The notes: generated from the sequence alone by a model not told the origin. 64,000 bases of DNA from Microbulbifer sp. SAOS-129_SWC (GCF_039696035.1 NZ_CP155567.1:1377501-1441500), one strand, 5' to 3'; counted from the first letter of the stretch, positions 17,290-24,859 are shown. Numbers and translations: made by a program.

Positions 17290-17547
17290 ATGAAGTTAAC
17301 TCTAGGTGCTGTGCTGACAATGTCCGTTCTCTTCGGGCTGGTAGTCATATTTTGGCTAGGTGCATTCTCAGCGTCATTCACTAGCAATTTATGCTACTCG
17401 GAAGTAATTAGGCTTATCTCTACAAAGGTCAAAGAGCAAAAGAGTTTGGACAGCGTCGCAGAACTTTCTGAAAAATTGGAAAGACTTCCATTGGCTGGCT
17501 ATGAATCAAGCTGTGAGGAAATAAAGAGTGAGGCGCAAAACCTATAA
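17290..17547 (+). CDS. Cassette 14: small protein with N-terminal membrane anchor
   Basis: An 85-residue protein with one hydrophobic segment at residues about 5-30 (LGAVLTMSVLFGLVVIFWLG), then a charged helical part (IRLISTKVKEQKSLDSVAEL) with cysteines at about 35 and 75. The hydrophobic part may be a membrane anchor or an uncleaved signal. ATG 17290 lies 18 bases after the junction. Function not recognised. Confidence 0.7.
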   Translation: MKLTLGAVLTMSVLFGLVVIFWLGAFSASFTSNLCYSEVIRLISTKVKEQKSLDSVAELSEKLERLPLAGYESSCEEIKSEAQNL

Positions 17548-17685
17548 CAAGGCGAGGCAATTCGTTCCGGCCCTTCGGGCCTCCACCGGACAGCTTACTT
17601 TGTGCACTTTATTCGCAGGTCGCTTCACTCCCATTTTTGCGCATAAAGCGCACAAAGCAAGCTGCCGCTGCTCGCGGCGTTATTA
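17542..17685 (+). other. attC site of cassette 14
   Basis: 144 bp with R'' CTATAAC (17542) and R' GTTATTA (17679). It shares gcttactttgtgcactt with the attC of cassette 6 and also holds a cggcccttcgggcc hairpin. Confidence 0.85.
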
Positions 17686-18072
17686 CGGCAACCAAAATTC
17701 TGGCTGGAAAATTTAGAAGCGCGGAAGCTTTGTGCCGTTTAATAGCGTTTTCAGCATCTGGTTTGTCGCAAGGTTCCAGGTTGGCAGTTTCGCTCCTAGA
17801 GCCTTCGTTCAAAAAATGTGGTTCCGCACCTTCAATCCAGTATTGTAGGCGCCGGTAAGAGAATTCACTGACGGGTAAGGTTTGGTATTCTTCCTCGTCT
17901 TAATTGGGCGGCGGCCCTCCGCTGCGCTACGGGCAGCGTGCCAGTAGGTCGTGCAAACCGTGCCTTTAATAACTAGGCCAAGCAGCATCGCCCGCGCCCT
18001 TCGGGCGCCGGCTGGACGGCCTACGCGGCGCGCTACGCACGCCAAGCGCTCCGGCCGCCGCTGTTGGCAACG
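17680..18072 (+). repeat. Cassette 15: 393-bp gene-less cassette, copy 4
   Basis: The most diverged copy (for example ttctggctgg, gaagcgcggaagc, cactgacgggtaagg), still exactly 393 bp with no length change. Confidence 0.92.
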
Positions 18073-18078
18073 TTATGT
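17967..18078 (+). other. attC site of cassette 15
   Basis: Same family as cassette 1; R' GTTATGT at 18072-18078. Confidence 0.85.
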
Positions 18079-18088
18079 GTAGATCCGA

Positions 18089-18475
18089 ATGGAAATAGCA
18101 ATTTTTTCAATTCCATTGCTCGCAATAGCTAGAAATATCTTTATGCGCTTCTATATGCCTGAAGCGTCGCTAGTGGAGACTGTAGAGAGATTGAACACCC
18201 CCTCTATGAAGAACTCATATACATTGATCTTGTCTATGTCCTGCTTTCTGCTCTCCCCAATCTACATATCTACAGGCTGGTATTGGGCATCTTTCGCTAT
18301 TATTCTTCTCGCGGGCTTAATCTACTTTAGAAAAGCGCCAAGCCAAAAGCTACGTTTCCCTTTCTCGGGCTGCAGGGATTTTGAGGAAATTTATGCTCGG
18401 AGAAAGCGATCTATAGTAGTGATGATCCCAGTAGTTGTGCTCTGGATACTTTCTTGGTCAACCCACTACACATAA
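18089..18475 (+). CDS. Cassette 16: three-to-four-helix membrane protein, unknown function
   Basis: A 128-residue hydrophobic protein with an N-terminal segment (IAIFSIPLLAIARNIFM), a central pair (YTLILSMSCFLLSPIYIS and YWASFAIILLAGLIYF) and a C-terminal segment (SIVVMIPVVVLWILSW), separated by basic loops. No family is recognised. ATG 18089 lies 16 bases after the junction. It follows copy 4 of the 393-bp cassette. Confidence 0.75.
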   Translation: MEIAIFSIPLLAIARNIFMRFYMPEASLVETVERLNTPSMKNSYTLILSMSCFLLSPIYISTGWYWASFAIILLAGLIYFRKAPSQKLRFPFSGCRDFEEIYARRKRSIVVMIPVVVLWILSWSTHYT

Positions 18476-18556
18476 CAAGCGGTTGTAGTCGCCGCGAAAT
18501 ACGCGGCTGGGACGGCTTACGCTACGCTCCAGCCGCCCCTAAACCGAACGTTAACA
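18470..18556 (+). other. attC site of cassette 16
   Basis: 87 bp with R'' ACATAAC (18470) and R' GTTAACA (18550). Confidence 0.87.
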
Positions 18557-18572
18557 GTCAGTGAGTAGTAGC

Positions 18573-18932
18573 ATGATCGAGCGGATAGCTGGCATATATA
18601 AAGGAAGGAATAAGTCTTCAGCGTACAAAGATCTTGTGTTCTCTGTCGCCACTTCACCTGATACCAGCGTAGGTACAAAAGAGCAGACCAAACAGGCTCT
18701 TGAGGTCATCTCTGAAAATTTGAAGGAGCTGGGGTCAAGTAAAGAGAGCATACTCTCGGCACAAGTTTTTATCGCTAAAATGGATGAGAAGGCAGAAATG
18801 GATGAAGCCTGGTGTTCCTGGATTGGGCCAAATCAAGAAAACTGGCCCCAGAGAGCCTGCTTAGGCGTTGAGTTGGAAGGTGCAGTGCTGGTGGAAGTCA
18901 CTGTAGTAGCGGTTAGATCCCCAAACTGTTAA
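18573..18932 (+). CDS. Cassette 17: RidA-like (YjgF/YER057c/UK114) family protein
   Basis: A 119-residue protein with the RidA fold order. GRNKSSAYKDLVFSVATSP at the N-terminus stands for the usual R-S-AV-NGFVF-SGQ. It is followed by KEQTKQALEVISENLKELGSS, VFIAKMDEK, and the C-terminal ACLGVELEGAVLVEVTVVA. RidA enzymes deaminate reactive enamine/imine intermediates using a conserved C-terminal Arg. The expected Arg in this region (QRACLGVEL) is present, so activity is possible. GAG upstream favours ATG 18573; GTG 18561 is an alternative. A RidA paralogue as a mobile cassette is unusual. Confidence 0.82.
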   Translation: MIERIAGIYKGRNKSSAYKDLVFSVATSPDTSVGTKEQTKQALEVISENLKELGSSKESILSAQVFIAKMDEKAEMDEAWCSWIGPNQENWPQRACLGVELEGAVLVEVTVVAVRSPNC

Positions 18933-19043
18933 CAAGGTGCTGCAGCCGACGTCTTACTTAATGCGCCTTTTGCGCAGTCGCTGCGCTCCTATTTTCGCGC
19001 AAAACGCGCATTAAGTAAGCCGCGACTGAGCACGGCGTTATGT
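18927..19043 (+). other. attC site of cassette 17
   Basis: 117 bp with R'' tgttaac (18927, first bases off consensus) and R' GTTATGT (19037). Long arms cttacttaatgcgc/gcgcattaagtaag. Confidence 0.87.
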
Positions 19044-19070
19044 GCTCAATGTCACCAAGGAATACTGACT

Positions 19071-19289
19071 TTGCGTAAAGAGCTTAGAACAAGGATCATT
19101 GAAGTCTGTGATCAAAAAATCGAGAAAAAAGGCTCGGAAGTAGGACTTTCCTTTTATGCGTTTTTTAAGAACAAAAATGATCAACCTGAAGTTCTAATGG
19201 AGGCCGCTCGTTGGTGGATTGAAATACATAAACTAGACCACTTCGAAAAAGCCAGTAAAATTAAAGACATGGTTGAAGCCGGTGTTTAA
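19071..19289 (+). CDS. Cassette 18: small protein, possibly DUF6500
   Basis: A 72-residue soluble protein starting at TTG 19071, with ccaagga about 10 bases upstream. The sequence IIEVCDQKIEKKGSEVGLSF then YAFFKNKND and AARWWIEIHKLDHFEKA resembles, from memory, the small DUF6500 family. That should be confirmed by a profile search. No catalytic motif is evident. Confidence 0.68.
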   Translation: MRKELRTRIIEVCDQKIEKKGSEVGLSFYAFFKNKNDQPEVLMEAARWWIEIHKLDHFEKASKIKDMVEAGV

Positions 19290-19304
19290 CGTTTTCAAAC
19301 GAGC

Positions 19305-19394
19305 ACATAACAAGCCGCGGCAGTCGCTCCCTTTGGTCGCTGGGACAGCCAAAATGCTACGCTTATTTGTCTACCCCTGTACGGGGCATTAAGT
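19305..19394 (+). other. attC site of cassette 18 with mutated crossover
   Basis: 90 bp with R'' ACATAAC (19305). The R' box reads ATTAAGT (19388), where the related attC of cassette 3 has GTTAAGT. The first base, part of the G-T crossover step, is therefore changed to A. Recombination at this site should be strongly reduced, linking cassettes 18 and 19. Confidence 0.8.
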
Positions 19395-19410
19395 TTTAGG
19401 AGATTTGGCT

Positions 19411-19576
19411 TTGGGCGTTAAATTCCGGGCAGTGAGAATAGCAAGCGAAGCAAAGCTGGAAGATATCGCTGAAATCATGCAGCGTGTTCTCGTAAACTTC
19501 TCAAATCCAATAAATTTCTCAAGCGTCTTCTATCGAGATCCGCGTGAAGGCGAAACTATCGCTACGATGGTAGCGT
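19411..19576 (+). pseudogene. Cassette 19 gene, 5' part, interrupted by IS30-family element
   Basis: N-terminal fragment of about 55 codons (from TTG 19411, with AGGAG eight bases upstream) running into the left end of the IS near 19577. The sequence AVRIASEAKLEDIAEIMQRV looks like a normal soluble N-terminus. The 3' part is at 20691-21168 in the same reading register if a multiple of three bases is removed. The gene was probably one coding sequence of about 210 codons. No family recognised. Confidence 0.7.
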
Positions 19577-20690
19577 TCCAAAATAAAGATGCGCGGTTTC
19601 AAGTAATAACTGCAATTTCTTCATGCAGCGAGCAAATCGTCCCGCCGCCCCATAAATAGCTCATTTGGCGATCGTCCACCCCTGGTCGCTCTTGGTCTGC
19701 TGTTCAGGCGGTCCATGACAAACTGAACCTGCTCATCCGATACCGTACTGAAGTCCGTTCCCTTCGGGAAATATTGCCGAATAAGACCATTGGTATTTTC
19801 ATTGATTCCACGCTCCCATGATGCATAGGGATGGGCAAAGTAAATATCCGCCTCCAGTCCTTTCGCGATCTCTTCATGACCGGCAAACTCAAGGCCATTG
19901 TCGAACGTGATTGTTTTGACTTTCTCCTTAAGGTGTACCATATGCGCAACCGCTGCAGCGGCGAGCAAGTCGGCTCTCTTGCCCGTCAGCAACACAATGA
20001 CCGTATACAGCGATTTGCGCTCTACCAGGGTCAATAGCGCACCTTTGCGGCCTTTGCCGATGACTGTATCGCCTTCCCAGTCGCCAATTCGGTTACCCAG
20101 GTCAACAACCTCAGGGCGTTCATCAATACTCACTCTGTTCTTGATCTTGCCGCGTTGATCGTTGCTGCCGTAACGCTTGCGGTAGGGCTTTGACGCTACT
20201 CGCAGATGCGTATACAAATCGCCGCCATGAGCCTTGTCGGCATAGATCAGCTGATAAATTGTCTCATGATGTAAGGAAATACCCGTACACCGTTTCAGAT
20301 AATCTGCTACCTGCTGCGGGCTTAACTCCTGCCGGAGCAGCGTTTCAATCTGATCACGTACCTCGTCCGTCACCTTCCGAGCCTTGTGGGCCCCATACCG
20401 TCTAACATTCGACAGCTTTTGAGCTTGCCCGGGCCGGTACCCTCGTAGCCCTTTGTTGCGACGCAGCTCTCGACAGATCGTAGAGGGATGCCTTTCCAGA
20501 AGTTCGGCAATCTCTATTTGCGAGTGCCCGGCTTTCTTCAGACTATAAATCTGGTATCGTTCGTTCTCGGTCAGCTGGTTGTAGCTCATCAGTGCTTTTC
20601 TCTTGGCGGGGAGAAGCGCCGACTCTACCAGCTGGCCTCTCTCTTACCAATTGCACTTATTATCCGAAACCGCGATGCCTTTTATTTGGA
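19577..20690 (-). mobile_element. IS30-family insertion sequence inside cassette 19
   Basis: About 1.11 kb bounded by long imperfect inverted repeats of about 41-42 bp. The left end reads tccaaaataaagatgcgcgg and on through taataactgcaatt (19577-19617). The right end, read on the minus strand, gives tccaaataaaaggcatcgcgg and on through taataagtgcaatt (20690-20649). The exact terminal bases and target duplication are uncertain by a few positions. It carries one transposase gene reading against the cassettes. Confidence 0.82.
19621..20589 (-). CDS. IS30 family transposase
   Basis: A 322-residue DDE transposase. The N-terminal helix-turn-helix (MSYNQLTENERYQIYSLKKA, then HSQIEIAELLERHPSTICRE) is typical of IS30. 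The catalytic triad fits Asp174 (GDWEGDTVIGKG), Asp230 (ITFDNGLEF) and Glu264 (INENTNGLIRQ). The length matches intact IS30 enzymes and no frameshift is seen, so the element may still be active. It lies antisense to cassette transcription. Confidence 0.95.
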   Translation of the reverse strand: MSYNQLTENERYQIYSLKKAGHSQIEIAELLERHPSTICRELRRNKGLRGYRPGQAQKLSNVRRYGAHKARKVTDEVRDQIETLLRQELSPQQVADYLKRCTGISLHHETIYQLIYADKAHGGDLYTHLRVASKPYRKRYGSNDQRGKIKNRVSIDERPEVVDLGNRIGDWEGDTVIGKGRKGALLTLVERKSLYTVIVLLTGKRADLLAAAAVAHMVHLKEKVKTITFDNGLEFAGHEEIAKGLEADIYFAHPYASWERGINENTNGLIRQYFPKGTDFSTVSDEQVQFVMDRLNSRPRATRGGRSPNELFMGRRDDLLAA

Positions 20691-21168
20691 TCGGCCGGAC
20701 CCCGAGTTGCGCTCTTCCTTTTCGTCTAAAGCTTGGAAGCCTGGTTTCTTGTCTAACGTCTTCTCAAAATTCGGTGGGGCACATGCCGATCAAGACGTAT
20801 CTGATTACCTCAGTCGAATTGTTGCCGTGGCCACGGCAAGACAGCTAAGCACGCGTTTTCATAATGCGACGGCTCATATTGTTTCCGATACTTTCTGTGA
20901 GTGTGGGCACATCACTTTCCAGAATGGGGTTGCCGCCAGCGGAGTGTTAGTCAGCCCAGAAGGCACAGAAAGAAAGGTCTCCATAAATAATGGAAGTATA
21001 GAGACCTCAGAATATTCTGTTGGTTCGGACTACCAGAAATACTTTTTTGAACAATCGAATGTGGATTTAGAAGAATTTTTGGAGTCATTGGAGTATTTGG
21101 GTCGCATCCAGGTCATGGCAAAAAAAGAATTAATTCCGAACGCTCAGTTTAATCTGGAGAAAATGTAA
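20691..21168 (+). pseudogene. Cassette 19 gene, 3' part after the IS element
   Basis: About 158 codons of the interrupted cassette gene, from the right IS end to a TAA inside the attC at 21163. It includes AVATARQLSTRFHNATAHIV and DTFCECGHITFQNGVAASGV, an acidic soluble domain I do not recognise. An apparent longer frame starting at 20488 lies inside the IS and is not its natural start. Confidence 0.72.
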
Positions 21169-21249
21169 CAAGGTATTGAGGTTTGTTTCGGGCCTAAGGC
21201 CCTCCACCGGGCGCCCTTGTCGGGGTGCCGCTGAATAACGGCGTTAGCT
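21163..21249 (+). other. attC site of cassette 19
   Basis: 87 bp with R'' atgtaac (21163, partly off consensus), a hairpin cgggcctaaggccc and R' GTTAGCT (21243). Confidence 0.82.
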
Positions 21250-21267
21250 GCCGAAAGAGGAATTATT

Positions 21268-22083
21268 GTGCATCTCAGATATCTAATAATATGTGTAATT
21301 TTTATTACGCCTTTGGCTCAGGCAGACATTGTATTTCTTGGAGATAAGATAAGAGTTCAACTGTTGGAGCAATGTGGAACTTCATGTTCAGCAGGAAATT
21401 ACAATATAACGACTCCAAAGCTGGACGCAAAGGCGTCAGAAGTAGCCTCTATTGCCAAGGATGCCAGTCATGCAGTCATAGTAGTCGATGCGACGCAAGG
21501 CCCGTTACCTATTGCTAGAGAGCATGTCCTAATAGCGAGGCAAGCTGGTGTACCAAGCTTGTCCATAATGTTCGCAAACGTTTCGGGCTTGAAGGGCATG
21601 GCAGATGCTGGAAAACTTCTCGAATTAGAAGAGGTGGAAGTTCGTGAAGTATTAAATATGTATGAGATGGGAGGGGACAATGCTCAGCTCTTTTATGATA
21701 GCGGCATCAAAGCTCTACCTAACATTAGTGCCAATGCAATAGGTTTAAAGTCTGTGTTATCCAAGATTGAGGCCATTCCTAAACGAAAGATATTTAATGT
21801 TAAATATTTTACTGGCAAGTCTTTAAACACTTATGTCTATCTTTTAACGCCTCAGGAAGCAAAATATACTGAGGCCTTATCCCAAGGTAGCTCTGTCAGC
21901 TTGTGGGTTAATGGGCAATTAACAAAAGGCAAGGTTGCTTCCCGCGGTTTGGCTCCGGGTGACAATGGAAAATTGAAACTTATTCTAGATAAACCGGTAA
22001 AGGCGGCTGAAGGTTCGCGTTACCTATTAGAGAAGAATGGAAAAATTATTGCGGCTGGCGCAGTTGTCAGTGTCAGCAGCTAA
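21268..22083 (+). CDS. Cassette 20: secreted EF-Tu-like protein (domain I and III remnants, no GTP site)
   Basis: A 271-residue protein with a signal peptide (MHLRYLIICVIFITPLAQA, cut after residue 19). Residues about 64-150 resemble the EF-Tu G domain: DASHAVIVVDATQGPLPIAR then EHVLIARQAGVP, ELEEVEVREVLNMYE, GGDNAQ and SGIKALP. Residues about 174-270 resemble EF-Tu domain III, with LAPGDNGKLKLILDKPV and RYLLEKNGKIIAAGAVV matching the EF-Tu PGDN and RFAIREGGRTVGAGVV regions. The P-loop (GHVDHGKT), DxxG and NKxD motifs are missing and domain II is absent, so it should not be a working translation GTPase. Location should be periplasmic or outside the cell. A RBS-like gagg precedes ATG 21268. 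Confidence 0.82.
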   Translation: MHLRYLIICVIFITPLAQADIVFLGDKIRVQLLEQCGTSCSAGNYNITTPKLDAKASEVASIAKDASHAVIVVDATQGPLPIAREHVLIARQAGVPSLSIMFANVSGLKGMADAGKLLELEEVEVREVLNMYEMGGDNAQLFYDSGIKALPNISANAIGLKSVLSKIEAIPKRKIFNVKYFTGKSLNTYVYLLTPQEAKYTEALSQGSSVSLWVNGQLTKGKVASRGLAPGDNGKLKLILDKPVKAAEGSRYLLEKNGKIIAAGAVVSVSS

Positions 22084-22191
22084 CAAGCACAAGCAAGGGG
22101 CCAAACTACGCTCCACCAATTTGCGGCTCGCTTTGCTCACTTTACCGCAAATTGGCTCCACTATGTTTGGCCCCTGTTGTGGGCGTTATGT
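22078..22191 (+). other. attC site of cassette 20
   Basis: 114 bp with R'' agctaac (22078) and R' GTTATGT (22185). Arms aggggccaaact ... tttggcccct and ccaatttgcgg ... ccgcaaattgg. Confidence 0.87.
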
Positions 22192-22215
22192 GTCTTTCAA
22201 CTGGAAGTGCTTACC

Positions 22216-22575
22216 ATGAAAGAATGGCTTGAAAGAGTTGAAAATTCTCTATCTATGGCTCTTGAAGCCGTAGAGAGCGGTGATCAAATACCTAGAGAAA
22301 ACATGTATATGCTTGCTCCTATTTTTTATTCGCAAGTTAATAATATGAATAATGAGCAGTTGTTACAGGAAATGTCAGAGGTAATTGATGAGCAGTTCAA
22401 AGAGGATTGTTCCCATGATGAGAAATCAAAATTCCAGTATAAGTATCACTATGTGTCTTCATATTTGAGTTGTTACGTTGTTTCCGGAAAAATAGATGAG
22501 ATGAAATTCGATATAATAATGGACCATGTAAACGATAAGTTAGATCTTTTTGAAGAAGGCTATGCCCCTTACTAA
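22216..22575 (+). CDS. Cassette 21: small acidic helical protein, unknown function
   Basis: A 119-residue acidic, mostly helical soluble protein (MKEWLERVENSLSMALEAVE at the start; DEMKFDIIMDHVNDKLDLFE near the end). No motif or family recognised. ATG 22216 lies 31 bases after the junction with a ggaag about ten bases upstream. It is the last cassette gene of the array. Confidence 0.75.
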   Translation: MKEWLERVENSLSMALEAVESGDQIPRENMYMLAPIFYSQVNNMNNEQLLQEMSEVIDEQFKEDCSHDEKSKFQYKYHYVSSYLSCYVVSGKIDEMKFDIIMDHVNDKLDLFEEGYAPY

Positions 22576-22578
22576 ACC

Positions 22579-22671
22579 ACATAACAAGCGGCTGTTATCG
22601 CCCCTTCGGGGCTGGGACTGCCTTTCCGATGCTTCGCAGCTCCAAGTCAGCCCCAAAGCCGGGCGTTAGAG
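22579..22671 (+). other. attC site of cassette 21 (last of the array)
   Basis: 93 bp with R'' ACATAAC (22579), a gccccttcggggc hairpin and R' GTTAGAG (22665). No further attC is seen downstream, so the array ends here. Confidence 0.87.
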
Positions 22672-22844
22672 CAAAGCTTGCCCACGTTTAGTAGACGCCA
22701 CGGAGACAAATATCCATTGAAAATCGTGCTCCAATATATCTCGTATCTTTGAGCCTAAAGTCTCTGCACTAAAAAAGTCGGTAGCCAATTTCTTGATTAG
22801 ACTTTAAAGATCAACTGTGTTCATCAGTTGGTAAAAAGTGGAAG

Positions 22845-23393
22845 CTACCAAGAATAGGTGGCGCTGACGCCCGCAAAGTTTTTACCAACAAGCGGCACTA
22901 TGTCTACGCCTCCTTTGCGGGTGGTAAAGTAAAAAGAACTTAATATGCCCACTGCGGCACCGGCAGTTACATCAACTACGTCATGTTTTTTCGCTTTTAC
23001 CCGGCTGTAGGCGACATAGGTTGCGGCCAGATATGCGGGGATTGCTTTGGTAAGTCCATACCTCTTGTGGATAAATGCGGCTCCCTGGAAGGCTGCGGAG
23101 GTATGTCCGGATGGAAATGAGTAATCTCCATTATTGTCGGGGCGCGGCTTGTTGATGGCGTATTTCAAAGTATACGTAACGCCCAGGTTGGTAGCGAAAG
23201 ACTTGTAAAACTGGTTTCGCCCTTCGGCATCCCTGTTAAAGAGTGTCATGGAGTAAGCTGTGGTGGGGATGGCTAGCTGAAGAAGGTCGCCCAGTCTTTC
23301 CCCGTTGCTCTCACTCTTCGCAAAGGCTGGTTGCGAGGCGATAGGCAGTGCCACGCAGCACAGGGCTGCATACCAATAGGTTCTTATTTGCAT
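22845..23393 (-). CDS. PAP2 family phosphatase, secreted/periplasmic
   Basis: A 182-residue acid phosphatase-fold protein with a signal peptide (ALCCVALPIASQPAFA, cut near residue 25). All three PAP2 motifs are present: KYAINKPRPDN, FPSGHTSAAF and SRVKAKKHDVVDVTAG, with the catalytic His in the second and third. Substrates of such proteins are lipid phosphates (undecaprenyl pyrophosphate, phosphatidic acid) or small phosphate esters; which one cannot be told here. ATG 23393 has aggg upstream. It is the first chromosomal gene after the integron. Confidence 0.9.
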   Translation of the reverse strand: MQIRTYWYAALCCVALPIASQPAFAKSESNGERLGDLLQLAIPTTAYSMTLFNRDAEGRNQFYKSFATNLGVTYTLKYAINKPRPDNNGDYSFPSGHTSAAFQGAAFIHKRYGLTKAIPAYLAATYVAYSRVKAKKHDVVDVTAGAAVGILSSFYFTTRKGGVDIVPLVGKNFAGVSATYSW

Positions 23394-24229
23394 TATTCCA
23401 CCCTATGAATCTTTTCTTGTTACTTCTGTTTATGCACGCCGGTGCTCCGCCGGGGCCGTGAGTGCTGTTGGGGCCGCTCGTCGCCGTTCGGCGTCTGTGT
23501 CTTCCGTCGGTGAGGCAAAATCCTCCTACGGCGCAGAAGGCGATGGGAGGCGGGGATCGTAGGACTTTGGCATGACGCGTGAGATCCTGATCTTTCAAAC
23601 AAGCTTGCGGCAGGTCGGATCAAGGATTGGTAAAAGCAAGGTCAAAAATTTGTCAAAACTCGACAGGGAAAACAAAAAAGGCGGATGAGTACTCATGGAA
23701 AGTCGGACGTTGGGCTCGACACGGTGGTGTCCGAATAACCTCCTGGGCGGAAATCACGGTTCCTTTCTCGGCCGATTGCGCCCCCGGAAGTATCGGTTTG
23801 CAGGCGCCATTGGTCGCACATAGCCCTCTATTGCTGTTTATGTGGGGGCGGCGACTAAGTCTTGAGTCTGTCAGTGGGGCCGGGGGGTGAAGCTTGAGTT
23901 GGGATCGCTTCTCAGGTGCTGAGGTGAAGTCAGGTTGTTTTCCGGGGAATTCCGCCGAAAAGTTGGTGGGTTCAGTGCGGTGGTTTTCTGTTCTGTGCTC
24001 CGGCGCTTTTGTAGGTCAAAATTTCGATAGAGACATCTTTACGATTGTCATCTGGCCCTGCCTTTTCGGTTTGACCATCTGGTCATTGTCTGTTTGGTTG
24101 CCCTTTTCGTGTAGGTTCGTAACAAATAAGTCTTTGTGTAACCTCGGGAATTTTGATAGTCTTCGCGCCGCAACCAGCCCGGAATGTTGCTTTAGTGATC
24201 GCCGGTGTTGTGCCCGCAGTGTTATCTGC
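23394..24229. other. Long intergenic region, no convincing gene
   Basis: 836 bp between the PAP2 gene and a weakly supported open frame. Open frames here (for example 23627-23890 and the front of the frame from 23894) lack ribosome sites and recognisable products. Composition is mixed and may represent decayed sequence. Confidence 0.45.
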
Positions 24230-24646
24230 ATGAGTTATCTGCTGGAAGAGATTTTGGAAGCGAACTGCCCCACCTTATCCGCGAGCGAAACCGCTCCGTT
24301 TGCCCCCGCTCTGCGGCGGGTAGAGGTGGTGTTTAGCTTTTTTGCGGTGGCTTTTGTCACTGTGGGCCTGGGCTGTTGGCTGGTGCATTTTGGTCTGAGC
24401 TTTGATGCCGCCGGAATGAGCCTTCAGGGCAACATCGCCCTGAACGTGCTGGCCAGTATGTTGCTGGCCGGTCTGTTGATGTCGAATTTCTTCGTCTGCC
24501 GGCACTTCCAGCAGATCTTCACCTTTTTCAAATCGTTTCGTACAGTTTTCCTGCGTTTTCTGTTCAACGTGGTGTCTCCGACACCCATGCTGTGCAGTAC
24601 GCCGCGTACGGTTCATGGTAGCCGTGCTCCTCCCCTGATCGACTGA
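24230..24646 (+). CDS. Hypothetical two-helix membrane protein
   Basis: A possible 138-residue protein with two hydrophobic segments (about 30-53, FSFFAVAFVTVGLGCWLVHF, and 65-90, ALNVLASMLLAGLLMSNFFV) and a basic C-terminus. ATG 24230 is the first start that avoids an unlikely Cys-rich leader. No clear ribosome site is present and no family is recognised, so it may not be real. It lies upstream of cyoA in the same direction. Confidence 0.4.
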   Translation: MSYLLEEILEANCPTLSASETAPFAPALRRVEVVFSFFAVAFVTVGLGCWLVHFGLSFDAAGMSLQGNIALNVLASMLLAGLLMSNFFVCRHFQQIFTFFKSFRTVFLRFLFNVVSPTPMLCSTPRTVHGSRAPPLID

Positions 24647-24859
24647 AAATGTCGGTCTTTCCCGACCCGTCGTATTGTTGTTCACATTTGCTTGAGTGAC
24701 GAACCCATAGGCGCAACTGCTCTACTGGGAACCTTCTCTTTGCTTGTGGCCAGCGGGCCTGATTGCTTGCAGCTGCGATGTGTCTTCGATGCGTGATTCA
24801 CTCTGCCTTACTTAGCTGAAGGGCAGTCGTTGTAAAACCCTGGAAGAGGATCTCTCCTC

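Larger units (their letters stand above)
9925..22671. mobile_element. Chromosomal integron: intI, attI and 21-cassette array
   Basis: The platform has the classic layout. The integrase gene points left, attI lies upstream of it, and cassettes extend to the right with genes reading away from intI. Junctions at a G|TT crossover were located at 11268, 11661, 12103, 12605, 12956, 13349, 13791, 14256, 14682, 15511, 15904, 16489, 16915, 17271, 17679, 18072, 18550, 19037, 21243, 22185 and 22665; the junction at 19388 has A instead of G. Cassettes are AT-rich against GC-rich flanks. attC sites are varied in length (60-144 bp) and family, unlike the uniform VCR sites of Vibrio. Housekeeping genes on both sides suggest a chromosomal, sedentary integron. 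Confidence 0.95.

Noticed and set aside
11269..18072. The regularly recurring repeats as a CRISPR array
   Set aside because: Repeat units are 393 bp with attC ends and are separated by whole gene cassettes, not short spacers; no cas genes.
20488..20690. N-terminal extension of the cassette 19 3' fragment starting at 20488
   Set aside because: This part lies inside the IS element opposite the transposase N-terminus and its inverted repeat, so it is not part of the original gene.
23627..23890. Short open frames between PAP2 and cyoA
   Set aside because: No ribosome site or family resemblance; composition does not look coding.
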